From: JBBQUN01 sp038212405
GTDB taxonomy: Bacteria > Actinomycetota > Acidimicrobiia > Acidimicrobiales > SZUA-35
DNA: 23,995 nucleotides
Reading direction: 5' to 3'
Assembly (NCBI GenBank): GCA_038212405.1
Contig: JBBQUN010000038.1
Coordinates: 1 to 23,995 of the forward strand
A model generated the notes under the pieces. The model saw only the letters and a list, made by a program, of their open reading frames with translations. It searched no databases and was not told the DNA's origin. This document shows, piece by piece, positions 1 through 9,096 of this stretch. The translations under genes were made by a program, and so were the position numbers. How positions within the stretch are numbered: the stretch's first letter is position 1; the number at the start of each line of letters is the position of its first letter.

Positions 1-270
1 GTTGCTCGGGCGCTGGTGAGCCGACCGGAGCTGATCTTCGCCGACGAACCAACCGGCAACCTCGACTCTCGAAGCGGTTCCGAGATTCTGGAGTTCATGG
101 CAACCGCGGTCCGCGATATGGGCCAGACCATTGTCATGGTCACCCATGACCCGCGGGCCGCAAGCTACGGAAATCGGGTGGTCTTCCTCCAAGACGGCCT
201 AGTTGTTGGCGAAGACCACCAGCCAACAGCGCATTCGGTGCTGGCCAAAATGGATGAGTTGGGGGCCTGA
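1..270 (+). CDS. ABC transporter ATP-binding protein (3' part, MacB/LolD-like)
   Basis: Only the last 89 residues are in the window; the reading frame is open from base 1, so the gene begins upstream. Visible are the Walker B segment with D-loop (LIFADEPTGNLD, about residues 11-22) and the switch histidine (MVTHD). The wording ADEPTGNLD is characteristic of the MacB/LolD/FtsE group of ATPases that drive FtsX-type permeases. The Walker A and signature motifs lie outside the window. The stop is 2 nt before the ATG of the large permease, so the two form a transporter pair, with this subunit supplying ATP hydrolysis on the cytoplasmic side. The substrate cannot be told from sequence. Confidence 0.93.
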   Translation, partial: VARALVSRPELIFADEPTGNLDSRSGSEILEFMATAVRDMGQTIVMVTHDPRAASYGNRVVFLQDGLVVGEDHQPTAHSVLAKMDELGA

Positions 271-272
271 CG

Positions 273-2807
273 ATGAAGACGTCGACACTCACCAAGCTCG
301 GGTTGAAGCAGATCAAGGCGAACCGGAAGCGGCTTGGCCTCACCTTGTTCTCTGTGGTTCTCTCCGTGGCATTCATGACCGCGGCGTTCGTTCTTGGCGG
401 CGGCTACTCGGCTGTCATCTATGGGTGGGGTGAGGGTCAGTCGGTTGGCGTCGACCTGATCGTGGAACCCGAGCTCGCGTTCCAGGCCTTGAATTTCGAG
501 GTCAACCCGGCCAGGATCGACGACGAAACGCTCGCCCTCGTCCGAGACACACCCGGCGTTGCCGATGCCCGCCCGACGCTGTGGACCGACAACCGCATCC
601 GGCCCGAGCTCCCCAGCGGTGACCTCGTCCCCAACCGCTTTGCGACAACCACACAAGGTTGGGATGACGGCGGGCCCCTCGAAGTCGTCGAAGGGTCAGC
701 TCCAGCCAGAGGGCAGTTCACCCTGGACCACGAAACAGCCGCCGACAACCGGTACTCGATCGGAACGGCGTACGACATCACGACGCCAACCGGTACCCGA
801 AGCATGGTCTTGTCTGGCCTCACTGACTTCGGAGACGATGCAGGAACCACTGCTGGACAGGTCCTCATGACCTTCGATCTCGTTGAACTCCAAGACGCAA
901 TGGGCGAGCGAGGTTACGTACGGCTCGATGTCAACACCGCTTCAGGGGTCAGCGCCGACGAGCTGCGGGCGAGCCTGGAAACTCGCGTCCCCGACGGCAT
1001 CGACATCCTGACCCAAGCCGAGTTCCAGGAACGGCTCCGAGCGCAAGTGTCTCCGTTCGCCAATGGCTTCCGCTATGGGCTCCTGGGGTTCGCCGTGCTC
1101 TCGGTGTTCGTCTCAGCCTTCATCATCCACAACACGTTCACCATGTTGATGAGCCAGCGGACAAGAGAGATCGGCCTCCTCCGGGCGGTCGGAGCCAGCC
1201 CGGCACAGATCCGCAGCAGCGTCCGCAACGAAGCGGTCGTCCTCGGGATCATCGCTTCGGTTGTCGGCATCGGCGTTGGCCTTTTCCTCAGCCACGCCCT
1301 GTCAGCGCTACTCAGAGCCTCGAGCGGCCTGCCCGATCCGGACCTTTCACTCACACCACTCGTCATCGCCGGCGGCCTGGCGGTTGGGACTGGCATGACC
1401 GTGTTCGCCTCAGCAGTGCCAGCCAGACAAGCCAGCGGCATCCCTGTCATGGCCGCACTCGTTGCCGGGTTCGCCACGAGTCGGCCAACGACCAACAAGA
1501 GGTTCATCGCTGGCGCGCTCGTCTCACTGGTTGGGGTTGTAGTTGTTGGCCTCGGCGCAGCCGGTGCCGGGTCCACCCAGGTCACCCTGCTCCTGCTCGT
1601 TGTCGGCGCCGTCATCGTTTCTCTCGGCATCGCGCTACTCAACCCGCTGTGGCTCGAACCGCTGTCGAACCTTCTCGGCAAGCCCCTCGCCCGATTCGCC
1701 GGTGTGCCAGGCAAGCTGGCCAGCCAGAACATCAGCCGCAACACGAGGCGCAGTGCAACGACAGCCGGTTCTCTCATGGTTGGACTCGCCCTGGTCTCGC
1801 TGGTCCTTGTCGTTGGGCAATCGGTCAAGGACCGAGTGGCCAGCGGCGCAGCAACTGCCTACATCGGCGACTACATCGTTGCCAACCAGTACGGCTACAC
1901 GTACCCAATTGCGGCGAGTGAAGCGCTTCGCCAACTCGACCAGGTGGCGGCAACAACATCCCTCTCCTTCGACCCTGCATCGATCAATGAGAAACGGCAA
2001 TACGTCACCGTGGCTGATACCGACGAACTCGGAGGTCTCATCGATTTCGCCGGCTCATTCGAGATGCCTTCAATCGGGATCCCGGTGTGGGTAACCGACA
2101 CCGAAGCCTCGGCCCAGGGTCTCTCCGTCGGCGACCAAGTCACGATTGGCTTCTTCAACGGAGCGCAAGCCTCATTGCGGGTCGCCGGCACCTTCGGCAA
2201 CAACAGTGCTGGCCAGGGCAGCTACCTCATCGATAGGTCAACATGGGTCGAATACACCGGCCAAACAAGTGTCGATGTCATCGTGATCCAGTCCGAACCA
2301 GGCGTCACAGCTTCCGGCTTCCGATCAGCCATGGACCGCTTTGAAGAAGCCAACGCTCAGATCAGAGTCGAAAGCATCGAGGCCTACGTTCAAACCGCCG
2401 ACGACAGCATCAACCAGTCGCTCGGGGTCGTGAACATTCTCATGGGCCTCACGGTTCTGATCTCGTTCCTCGGCATAGCCAACACCATCGCACTGGCGAC
2501 GTTTGAACGTTCAAAGGAAATCGGTTTGCTGAAAGCCGTTGGAATGAAGCCGCGGCAAGTACGCCGAATGATCCGCTACGAGGCGGCGCTCATCTCGTTG
2601 TTCGGCGCATTCATCGGCGCAGCGATCGGGGTGGCATTTGGGACCGCAGCGGTAGCCGCTCTCCCATCCTCGTTCGCTGACAAGATCTCCGTACCAGCCG
2701 ACCAGATCGCCGTTCTGGTGGCGCTCTCCGCTGTCGCGGGGGTGCTCGCGGCGGCCCTTCCCGCTTGGCGAGCGGCACGCACACCTGCGCTCGACCTCAT
2801 CCGATAA
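273..2807 (+). CDS. ABC transporter permease, two FtsX domains
   Basis: An 844-residue membrane protein, the usual size for duplicated FtsX/MacB-type permeases. TM1 (about 22-43) is followed by an extracellular MacB-PCD-like domain (about 50-260). The first FtsX core is at about 267-395 and contains TREIGLLRAVGASPAQIR. Two further TM segments follow (about 408-462), then a second TM plus periplasmic-type domain (about 490-700). The second FtsX core is at about 712-844 and contains SKEIGLLKAVGMKPRQVR. The two EIGLL-AVG motifs are the coupling-helix region that contacts the ATPase, which shows an internal duplication. It starts 2 nt after the ATPase gene. Family members export lipoproteins, peptides or antibiotics, or transmit conformational change to cell-wall enzymes; which applies here is unknown. 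Confidence 0.93.
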   Translation: MKTSTLTKLGLKQIKANRKRLGLTLFSVVLSVAFMTAAFVLGGGYSAVIYGWGEGQSVGVDLIVEPELAFQALNFEVNPARIDDETLALVRDTPGVADARPTLWTDNRIRPELPSGDLVPNRFATTTQGWDDGGPLEVVEGSAPARGQFTLDHETAADNRYSIGTAYDITTPTGTRSMVLSGLTDFGDDAGTTAGQVLMTFDLVELQDAMGERGYVRLDVNTASGVSADELRASLETRVPDGIDILTQAEFQERLRAQVSPFANGFRYGLLGFAVLSVFVSAFIIHNTFTMLMSQRTREIGLLRAVGASPAQIRSSVRNEAVVLGIIASVVGIGVGLFLSHALSALLRASSGLPDPDLSLTPLVIAGGLAVGTGMTVFASAVPARQASGIPVMAALVAGFATSRPTTNKRFIAGALVSLVGVVVVGLGAAGAGSTQVTLLLLVVGAVIVSLGIALLNPLWLEPLSNLLGKPLARFAGVPGKLASQNISRNTRRSATTAGSLMVGLALVSLVLVVGQSVKDRVASGAATAYIGDYIVANQYGYTYPIAASEALRQLDQVAATTSLSFDPASINEKRQYVTVADTDELGGLIDFAGSFEMPSIGIPVWVTDTEASAQGLSVGDQVTIGFFNGAQASLRVAGTFGNNSAGQGSYLIDRSTWVEYTGQTSVDVIVIQSEPGVTASGFRSAMDRFEEANAQIRVESIEAYVQTADDSINQSLGVVNILMGLTVLISFLGIANTIALATFERSKEIGLLKAVGMKPRQVRRMIRYEAALISLFGAFIGAAIGVAFGTAAVAALPSSFADKISVPADQIAVLVALSAVAGVLAAALPAWRAARTPALDLIR

Positions 2808-2901
2808 CCCACTTTCGACAGCCATCCAAAGGAGACGTCCATCGTCGTGCGACGGGTCACTGTCGTTGCCTACAGTTGTCACCGAGTCGAGGGGGTGCGA
2901 C

Positions 2902-3330
2902 GTGGCAGAGAACAAGACGCAGGTGACCGAGGTCGACCCGGTCGAGTTCATTGCTGCGGTCGAGCATCCGACCCGCCGTGCCGACGCCGAGGTTCTGTTG
3001 GAGTTGATGGGCCGGGTCACGGGCTGCGGAGCAAAGATGTGGGGTCCGTCGATCATCGGGTTCGGCCGCTACCACTATCGGTACGAGTCGGGCCGCGAGG
3101 GCGAGTACATGCTGACGGGCTTCTCGCCCCGGAAGGCCAACACGGTGGTGTACGTACTGCCGGGCTATGACGACATCAGCGATGATCTCGCTGTGTTGGG
3201 CAAACACAAGATCGGCAAGTCCTGCCTCTACATCAACAAGCTGGCCGACGTGGACCTGGCCGTGCTCGAGAAGATCGTCACCGAAGCAGTGGGGCGAATG
3301 CGACGGGACTACGAGACCTTCGACGCCTGA
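2902..3330 (+). CDS. DUF1801 domain-containing protein
   Basis: A soluble 142-residue protein. The order VEFIAAVEHPTRRADAEVLLELM, then CGAKMWGPSIIGFGRYHYRY, then FSPRKANTVVYVLPGY, then GKHKIGKSCLYINKLADVD matches the DUF1801 (YdhG-like) family of small proteins, whose biochemical role is not established. I chose the GTG at 2902 because AGGGGG sits 6-7 nt upstream. An in-frame TTG at 2866 would add 12 unconserved residues. It is about 95 nt downstream of the permease and is probably transcribed separately or by readthrough. No catalytic residues can be assigned. Confidence 0.85.
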   Translation: MAENKTQVTEVDPVEFIAAVEHPTRRADAEVLLELMGRVTGCGAKMWGPSIIGFGRYHYRYESGREGEYMLTGFSPRKANTVVYVLPGYDDISDDLAVLGKHKIGKSCLYINKLADVDLAVLEKIVTEAVGRMRRDYETFDA

Positions 3331-3499
3331 GGGTGACGGCATCAAGTCAGCCCCAACACAGCTCGCTTCGGCTGTCGTTTGCGGTAGGGCAGAGCCTGCA
3401 GCCAACCAAGGACATTGGACCCTGCCCTCGATGATCGGGTCGGTCTCAAACTGCATATGCGGGCGACGATCCTGCAACCGCTCGAACGGGGGGTTCCCC

Positions 3500-4429
3500 A
3501 TGACCATCTCCACCTCACTCGCACCCGGCAGCCGGCAGCCGAACCCAACCGTGGAAGCACATCCCGTCGCCGCGTTTTTCGGGTTCACCTACCTCTACTC
3601 GTGGCTGTTCTGGGCGCCAGCGGCGTTGGGCTACAACGGCACCCTTGGCGAGGTCGCCGTGTTCGTCGGCGTCTGGGGGCCTGCGGCTGCTGGACTGACC
3701 GTCACCTGGCTCCTCGGCCGATCGATCAGGGACTGGTTTCGAGGCATGCTGAGGTGGCGGGTCGCCAAACGCTGGTATGCGTTTGCATTGCTGGTCCCGG
3801 CGGCCGTTGTCGCCGTGGTCAGCGTGGCATTCGTTGCGTTTGGCGAAGATCTCGATGGTGCTCTTCTCGGTGAACGGTTGGCGATGTACATCCCGATGCT
3901 GGTCTTCGTGACCCTGCTCGGCGGTGGCAACGAGGAATGGGGCTGGCGCGGGTTCGCCCTACCTGAACTCCTTGCCGGTCACCGTCCTGTCCCGGCCACG
4001 TTGATCCTCGGGTCTCTGTGGGCGGTGTGGCATCTGCCGCTGCTTGCGGCAATGGATGATCTGGGTCACGGACTCGGCGGCGCCGAACTGAGCCTGGTGC
4101 TGGCAGCAACGGCGCTCAACATCATCGGTCTCGCCTTCTTCTACACCTTCCTGTACCGCCACACCCGCTCCACGTTGCTCGCCGTGCTCCTCCACGGCAG
4201 CTTCAACGCTGCCAACGGGACGCTCGTGCTCCGAGACGAAATCGAAGGTGATGCGTACGCCACGATGCAGTACTGCATCACCCTCACCACGCTGATCGTG
4301 GTGGCCGTTCTGCTGTTGACCACACGCGGCAGACTCGGCCCCGACACCGACCTCGACACGAGCGTCGAACCCCAGCCGCTCATCGATCTGACAGTTTCCG
4401 AACATGAACGCCGCCGTACCAACGCCTGA
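3500..4429 (+). CDS. CPBP family intramembrane glutamic protease (CAAX/Abi type)
   Basis: A 309-residue polytopic membrane protein. The Abi/CPBP motifs are present: EEWGWRG at 145-151 (the catalytic EExxxR), a histidine at 178 in AVWHLPLL, and a histidine at 232 in LHGSFNAANG. These are the residues that form the Rce1-like active site in the membrane. In bacteria the family includes bacteriocin self-immunity and surface-protein processing proteins. The ATG at 3500 is preceded by a G-rich stretch (ACGGGGGG); the frame stays open further upstream, but that sequence is not membrane-like. It is the first gene of a run of seven plus-strand genes, and its end overlaps the next start by 26 nt. The substrate is unknown. 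Confidence 0.88.
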   Translation: MTISTSLAPGSRQPNPTVEAHPVAAFFGFTYLYSWLFWAPAALGYNGTLGEVAVFVGVWGPAAAGLTVTWLLGRSIRDWFRGMLRWRVAKRWYAFALLVPAAVVAVVSVAFVAFGEDLDGALLGERLAMYIPMLVFVTLLGGGNEEWGWRGFALPELLAGHRPVPATLILGSLWAVWHLPLLAAMDDLGHGLGGAELSLVLAATALNIIGLAFFYTFLYRHTRSTLLAVLLHGSFNAANGTLVLRDEIEGDAYATMQYCITLTTLIVVAVLLLTTRGRLGPDTDLDTSVEPQPLIDLTVSEHERRRTNA

Positions 4430-5090
4430 GGCGACCGATCCCGTCGGCCGTGTCGGCCGGGCGGCGCGTGTCGACCTGTACTGGATCCCGCTCGGAGCCG
4501 GCACCCCGGTGGTCGAGTTCTCAGGCAAAGTGTTCGAGGCCGGGTCGGCCAGGCGTCATCACCGACCTCGCTGCGATCTCTATCACGCCATGCTCGAGGT
4601 CCGGGTCCCTGACGGCAGGTTCATGATCGAGCAGGCGCCCGTCCCGGACGACGACGAGGCGGCTCGTGGTGTCGCTGCTGGTGGCCCGGTCGGGGTGGCG
4701 TGGGCAGGTCGGTGGCGAGTGTTCCGGTACGAGGTCCGCTGCTGGAAAGACGGCATCGTGCCCGACATCGCCGCGGCGGTCGACAGCCCGGTCGTGCTGT
4801 CAACCGAACTCGCCCAAGCGGAACGGCTGATGGCGACGCTTCCTGGCGTGCCGAGAATGGTGTGGGGCCGTGACCACGCCCGCACCGGTGAGATGTGGAA
4901 CTCGAACTCGGTCATCGCCTGGGCCCTCGCGACCAGCGGCTTCGACCTCGACACGATCACAGTCCCGACCCACGGCCGAGCACCAGGCTGGCAAGCCGGG
5001 CTGACCGTCGCAAGCCGAGCCCAATGCAGCCGAGCCCCCGACGCCACCGCACCGAACCCCAGCGGGCTTCGCCGAGAGCCGTCACGATGA
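4404..5090 (+). CDS. Conserved hypothetical protein, possible papain-like fold
   Basis: A soluble 228-residue protein. I recognise the style of a widespread actinobacterial hypothetical family. It has RCDLYHAMLEV (55-65), FMIEQAPV (73-80), then WGRDHARTGEMWNSNSVIAW (154-173), and ends in a GRAPGW segment (191-196). The His near 61 followed much later by the NSNS motif resembles permuted papain-like/NlpC-type proteins, but no cysteine sits where a nucleophile would be expected, so any enzymatic role is doubtful. This is inference and no named function is claimed. The start overlaps the CPBP gene by 26 nt and the end overlaps the next gene by 4 nt (ATGA), so translation is probably coupled. The last 25 residues are low in conservation signals. 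Confidence 0.75.
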   Translation: MNAAVPTPEATDPVGRVGRAARVDLYWIPLGAGTPVVEFSGKVFEAGSARRHHRPRCDLYHAMLEVRVPDGRFMIEQAPVPDDDEAARGVAAGGPVGVAWAGRWRVFRYEVRCWKDGIVPDIAAAVDSPVVLSTELAQAERLMATLPGVPRMVWGRDHARTGEMWNSNSVIAWALATSGFDLDTITVPTHGRAPGWQAGLTVASRAQCSRAPDATAPNPSGLRREPSR

Positions 5091-5560
5091 GCAACCAGCG
5101 TTGGAGCGAACACGTCGGTGGCTGGAAGGTCCTGAGGGTCTTCGGCATCGGAGCATTGGTGGCCGGGGCAGCGACGGTCGCGCTCTGGCTCCTTGTTGCT
5201 GCCGTGTTGATCGCGCCGCTGGTGTTCTGGTTGGCCTGGAATGTCCTCGACTTCGGGCCGGCGATCGGGCTCCCTGAACTCGGCTTCGCCGCCATCGTCA
5301 TGGCCACGTTGTTCCTCGTTGTCGGCTGGTTCGCCAAGGTCGTGCTGACCGGCATCGTCTTCCTGGTCGACCCGTCGTGGTTCACCGGCCAGGCAGCCGT
5401 TTCCTGGCCAGAGCCGACGATCCGGAACTTCGTCGCGATCGGGCTGCTGGCGTTGTTGGCCGCCAGTCCCCACGCACGTGAGCAGCGCGCCGATGATCGC
5501 CATCGAAGCAACCGACGCAACCGTCGCCGCCGTCGATCAAGGCTCGAGACCGGCCGGTAG
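5087..5560 (+). CDS. Small integral membrane protein
   Basis: A 157-residue protein. The ATG at 5087 overlaps the previous stop (ATGA). There are about three TM segments: roughly 20-50, 62-92 and a weaker one near 117-127. They are followed by a very Arg-rich cytoplasmic tail (NRRNRRRRRSR). The central part, with its LAWNVLDFGPAIGLPELGF segment, resembles small bacterial membrane proteins with a WN...G-P-I-F pattern of unknown function. The frame is also open upstream of 5087, but that part lies antiparallel to nothing useful and overlaps the preceding gene. Its place between the CPBP protease and the serine hydrolase suggests a membrane role in the same process. No function is assigned. Confidence 0.7.
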   Translation: MSNQRWSEHVGGWKVLRVFGIGALVAGAATVALWLLVAAVLIAPLVFWLAWNVLDFGPAIGLPELGFAAIVMATLFLVVGWFAKVVLTGIVFLVDPSWFTGQAAVSWPEPTIRNFVAIGLLALLAASPHAREQRADDRHRSNRRNRRRRRSRLETGR

Positions 5561-5672
5561 CCCGGGGACCTTGGACCCTGCACCGAACCCGAATCGTGGC
5601 CGACGATGGCAACAGGAGCCATGTCGCTCCATCCGCAGCCAACAACCACGCAGCACAGAAAGAACCGCTCCG

Positions 5673-7373
5673 ATGGCCGTGCTGAATTCCTCACCCCGAA
5701 CCGACGCTGCGACCCCGGCCCGACAGCCCGGCAGGCCCAGCCACTCTTTTGCTTGGCTTCGACAACGGAACCCGCTGGCCGTCGCACTGGTGGTGATCGC
5801 TGCGTTCGGGATCGGCTGGTACGGATGGAACGTCGCCACCGATGACACCCAGACGCTCGACGGTGACCGGTTCGACAACATCGATGACTGGGTCGCCAAT
5901 CAACTCGACGACGCCCGCATTCCCGGGGCTTCGCTTGCAATCGTCGAGAACGGCGACGTCGTCCACGCGGCAGGGTTCGGCAATGACGGCAATGACAACT
6001 CCGTCACGGCTGACACGCCGTTCTGGATCGGTTCCAACACCAAATCCATCACTGCGCTGGCCACCATGCAACTGGTCGAAGCCGGCGCCGTCGATCTCGA
6101 CGCCCCGGTGCAGGCCTATCTCCCCGAGTTCCGGGTGGCCGATCCCGATGCGTCGGCTCGCATCACGGTCCGCCATCTGCTGAACCAGACCAGCGGCATC
6201 AGCCGACTCGACAGCGTGCGCGCGGTTGCCGAAGGCAAGGACCAAACCCTCGACGACGTCGTCGTTGGCATGGCCGGCCTCGAACTCAACCGCCCAGTCG
6301 GCGAGTCGTTCGAGTACGCCAACTACAACTCGGTCGTGCTCGGCGCGGTGATCGAGGCGGTGACCGGACAGAGCTGGCAGGACTACGTCCAGGCCAATGT
6401 CTTCGATCCGTTGGGCATGACCCGCACGTACATCACCAAAGAATCGGCCGACGCGAACGGGCTCACCGCAACTCACCGATCATGGTTCGGGTTCCCCGTC
6501 GAGACCGACGGCCAACCCCTCGAAGGGTTCGCGCCGAGCGGGTTCGTCTACTCCACCGCTGCCGACATGGCCCGCTACCTGGCCATGTACACCCGAGGCG
6601 GCGAACTCGACGGGCAACGCGTCCTGTCCGAAGCGGGCATCGACGAGATGCTCACCGCCGCCACCAACGAACGGACCTTCCCTCTCCAAAGCCAGACCTT
6701 CACCGCTCGGTACGGGGCAGGCTGGTTCGTCGGCCCGTTCGGCGACGCAGTTGATGCCCGCTGGCATCAGGGCTCACTCCCGCACTTCACGGCATGGATG
6801 GTGCTGCTGCCCGACACCGACCAGGCGGTCATCGTGATGGTCAACCAGGGCAACCAGTTCGACATCGGCGGCGCCAGCGGGACGTGGAGCCGGATCCCCC
6901 AGGGCATCGTCAACCTGCTGCGCGGCACCGACCCACCGGCTGGGACCAGCACCGCCAGGTTCTTCATCGTGTTCGACACCCTCGTGGCGCTCGCGGTGGT
7001 CGCCCAGGCCTGGACCCTGACCCGAGTCCTCACCCGACCCCGGACCTCGTCGCGGCCGACGCCTAGACGATTGGCGCCGCTGGCATGGGAACTCGCCGTC
7101 GCCCCGCTGCTGCTCGTCGGATACCCGGTCCTCACGAGTGGTCTCGGCTGGGGGGCGTCGTTTGCGTTCCTTCCCGATCTCAGCCTCTCGGTCCTCACCA
7201 TCGCCGGACTCGCCGTCCTGACCGGCTTGACCCGACTGGTTCGGTTCCTGACCGCACGAAAGCCACCCGCAAACGAGATCGACCGACGCGCTGACGACAC
7301 CACGCCACGTTCGATACCACAATCCGATCCCTCAGCCGACTGGCACAGCAACCTCACGAGGCAACCCCGATGA
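5673..7373 (+). CDS. Membrane-anchored serine hydrolase (beta-lactamase/PBP fold, class C type)
   Basis: A 566-residue protein. An N-terminal TM anchor (about 35-53) precedes an extracellular beta-lactamase-like domain (about 68-420). The class C/PBP4*-type residues are visible: SNTK at 121-124 (SxxK, Ser121 nucleophile), YAN at 215-217 (YxN) and HQG at 365-367 (the KTG-equivalent HxG box). The C-terminus adds about three TM helices (about 429-450, 472-492 and 504-525). The family (PF00144) covers esterases, D-aminopeptidases and peptidoglycan-active enzymes, and anchored forms with C-terminal TM bundles often sit near ABC exporters. The ATG at 5673 was chosen because the frame upstream runs into the preceding gene; its ribosome site is weak. 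Its stop overlaps the next ATG by 4 nt. Confidence 0.9.
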   Translation: MAVLNSSPRTDAATPARQPGRPSHSFAWLRQRNPLAVALVVIAAFGIGWYGWNVATDDTQTLDGDRFDNIDDWVANQLDDARIPGASLAIVENGDVVHAAGFGNDGNDNSVTADTPFWIGSNTKSITALATMQLVEAGAVDLDAPVQAYLPEFRVADPDASARITVRHLLNQTSGISRLDSVRAVAEGKDQTLDDVVVGMAGLELNRPVGESFEYANYNSVVLGAVIEAVTGQSWQDYVQANVFDPLGMTRTYITKESADANGLTATHRSWFGFPVETDGQPLEGFAPSGFVYSTAADMARYLAMYTRGGELDGQRVLSEAGIDEMLTAATNERTFPLQSQTFTARYGAGWFVGPFGDAVDARWHQGSLPHFTAWMVLLPDTDQAVIVMVNQGNQFDIGGASGTWSRIPQGIVNLLRGTDPPAGTSTARFFIVFDTLVALAVVAQAWTLTRVLTRPRTSSRPTPRRLAPLAWELAVAPLLLVGYPVLTSGLGWGASFAFLPDLSLSVLTIAGLAVLTGLTRLVRFLTARKPPANEIDRRADDTTPRSIPQSDPSADWHSNLTRQPR

Positions 7374-8101
7374 GCCCCACGTACGCACACCTGACGACTC
7401 GCAACGCATCGACTGAGATTCTCGTCGGCGGCGCCCAACTCCTTGCAGCCACTCTGACTGCGCCGCTGGCGCGCCGGTGGTACAACCGGTGGGGCGCCAC
7501 CGATACCGAGCTCCACGAGTCACTACCGGGCGACGACCTCGTTGCCGATCCCAAGCTCGGCTACACCCGGGCCATCACCGTCGATGCCCCAATCGAGATC
7601 ACTTGGTCATGGCTCGTCCAGTTCGGCCAAGGCCGAGCTGGCTTCTACAGCTATGACGCACTCAAGAACCTCGTCGGCTGCAAGATCGTCTCGGCCGACC
7701 GGATCCTCGAAGACCACCAAACACTCGGTGTGGGCGAACTGATCCGCTCCAATCCGGGTGACTACCCCAGCTGGCGAGTCGTCGAAACCGAACCGCCAAA
7801 CCATCTCGTTCTCATGGGCGCCGATCCCGCCACCGGTGCTGCGCCGCCCGTTGTCGAGCAGGTTCCGCACCGCGGGTACGTCGGATCCACATGGCAGTGG
7901 ATCCTGCGGCCCCTGAGCCGCGAACGAACACGTTTGATCGTTCGTCAGCGCCTCACCTACAGCCCCCGCCAGACGGTGCTCTGGCATCTCGTGGAGCCCA
8001 TCAACTTCGTCATGGAACGAGCCATGCTCCGAGGTATCGCCCGACGCGCCGCCGGCACCGAGAATCCCCGCGAGGAAGCCGACATGGAGGTAACCCAATG
8101 A
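7370..8101 (+). CDS. SRPBCC family protein
   Basis: A 243-residue protein whose start overlaps the previous stop (ATGA). After an N-terminal stretch that may be a membrane or signal-like helix (about 15-32), the sequence LGYTRAITVDAPIEITWSWLVQFGQGRAGFYSYDALKNLVGCKI is typical of SRPBCC (START/Bet v1-like) proteins: a first strand with the VDAPIE motif, then a WLVQ(F/I)GQGRAGFYS helix. It continues with WRVVETEPPNHLVLM and STWQWILRPL. The fold makes a hydrophobic ligand pocket; the ligand is unknown. It is translationally coupled to the upstream hydrolase and the downstream ABC ATPase (4-nt overlaps both sides), which places it in the same pathway. Confidence 0.85.
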   Translation: MSPTYAHLTTRNASTEILVGGAQLLAATLTAPLARRWYNRWGATDTELHESLPGDDLVADPKLGYTRAITVDAPIEITWSWLVQFGQGRAGFYSYDALKNLVGCKIVSADRILEDHQTLGVGELIRSNPGDYPSWRVVETEPPNHLVLMGADPATGAAPPVVEQVPHRGYVGSTWQWILRPLSRERTRLIVRQRLTYSPRQTVLWHLVEPINFVMERAMLRGIARRAAGTENPREEADMEVTQ

Positions 8102-9096
8102 CGTCTATCCACTCGACCACCCCAATAGATCACGCAGTCACAACGACGCGAGCGACCAGGTCTCAGACTCCCGTCAACGGCTACACGCTCGATGTCGACC
8201 GTGTCACCAAGCGCTACGGCAAGAACGTCGTAGTCGATGACCTCACCTTCACCGTCCCACCCGGACGCGTGACCGGATTCCTCGGCCCGAACGGGTCCGG
8301 CAAGTCGACCACGATGAAGATCATGCTCGATCTCGCCACCGCCAACCACGGACGGGCAACGATCGGCGGGCAGCGGTACCGCGATCTTGCCGACCCGGCC
8401 CGAACCGTGGGAGCCATGATCGAATCCGACGCCTTCCATCCCGGCCGCAGCGGACGCAACCATCTGAAGATCCTGGCCGACGCCACTGGCATCGGCCCTG
8501 CCAGGGTCGACGACATCCTCGAACAGGTCGGGCTGGGTGACGCCGCCAAACGTCGAGCCGGCGCCTACTCGCTCGGCATGCGCCAACGCCTCGGCCTCGC
8601 CGCAGCACTGCTCGGCGAACCACCGGTACTGATCCTGGACGAACCCGGAAACGGGTTGGACCCCCAAGGCATCCGCACCCTACGTGACCTGCTCCGGGCC
8701 CACGCCGCAAAAGGCGGCACCGTGTTCGTGTCGAGTCATCTGCTGTCCGAAGTCGAACATCTCGCCGATGACGTCATCGTCATCAACCAGGGCCGCCTCA
8801 TCACCCAGGGTTCACTGGCCGAGCTCCAACAGAGCGCGTCGCTGGTACGCACCGTCGACACCGCCCGGCTCGCCGGCGTGCTTCGAGCCGCCGGTGCCGA
8901 AACCCAACCCGACGGAGCTGACGGGTTGGTGGTCCGGGGCATGACCATCGAGTCGATCGGCGATGCCGCGTTCACCAACGGCATCGCCCTCCACGAGCTG
9001 TCACCCCACGCTGGCTCACTCGAAGAGCTGTTCCTGGACTGGACCACCAACCCCACGACCACGAACTCCATGACCGAGGAGGTCATCGAGCTATGA
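8098..9096 (+). CDS. ABC transporter ATP-binding protein (BcrA/CcmA-like)
   Basis: A 332-residue protein with a complete ATPase: Walker A GPNGSGKST (63-71), signature YSLGMRQR (157-164), Walker B and D-loop PVLILDEPGNGLDP (176-189), and switch His214 in VSSHLLSEVEHLADD. The wording matches the DrrA/BcrA group that pairs with small ABC-2 permeases for export of antibiotics, lantibiotics or lipids. The first ~28 residues are a low-complexity Thr-rich extension before the ATPase domain. The ATG at 8098 overlaps the previous stop by 4 nt, and the frame upstream of it overlaps the SRPBCC gene. The end overlaps the permease start by 4 nt. Confidence 0.93.
   Translation: MTSIHSTTPIDHAVTTTRATRSQTPVNGYTLDVDRVTKRYGKNVVVDDLTFTVPPGRVTGFLGPNGSGKSTTMKIMLDLATANHGRATIGGQRYRDLADPARTVGAMIESDAFHPGRSGRNHLKILADATGIGPARVDDILEQVGLGDAAKRRAGAYSLGMRQRLGLAAALLGEPPVLILDEPGNGLDPQGIRTLRDLLRAHAAKGGTVFVSSHLLSEVEHLADDVIVINQGRLITQGSLAELQQSASLVRTVDTARLAGVLRAAGAETQPDGADGLVVRGMTIESIGDAAFTNGIALHELSPHAGSLEELFLDWTTNPTTTNSMTEEVIEL

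Noticed and set aside
2829..2846. GGAG placed 5-6 nt before ATC at 2831 and again at about 21900, hinting at ATC start codons for the DUF1801 and sigma genes.
   Set aside because: ATC starts are very rare, and the DUF1801 gene has a better GTG with its own AGGGGG. The spacing is most likely coincidence.
3386..3428. AGGGCAG / CTGCCCT inverted repeat between the DUF1801 and CPBP genes as a terminator.
   Set aside because: A 7-bp stem with a 29-nt loop and no U-run; too weak to call.
3410..5581. A 16-nt motif (GGAC[A/C]TTGGACCCTGC) occurs at 3410-3425 and 5566-5581, 75-92 nt upstream of the CPBP and serine-hydrolase starts.
   Set aside because: One 15/16 match between two sites is expected a few times by chance in a sequence of this length, and no matching -10 follows either copy.
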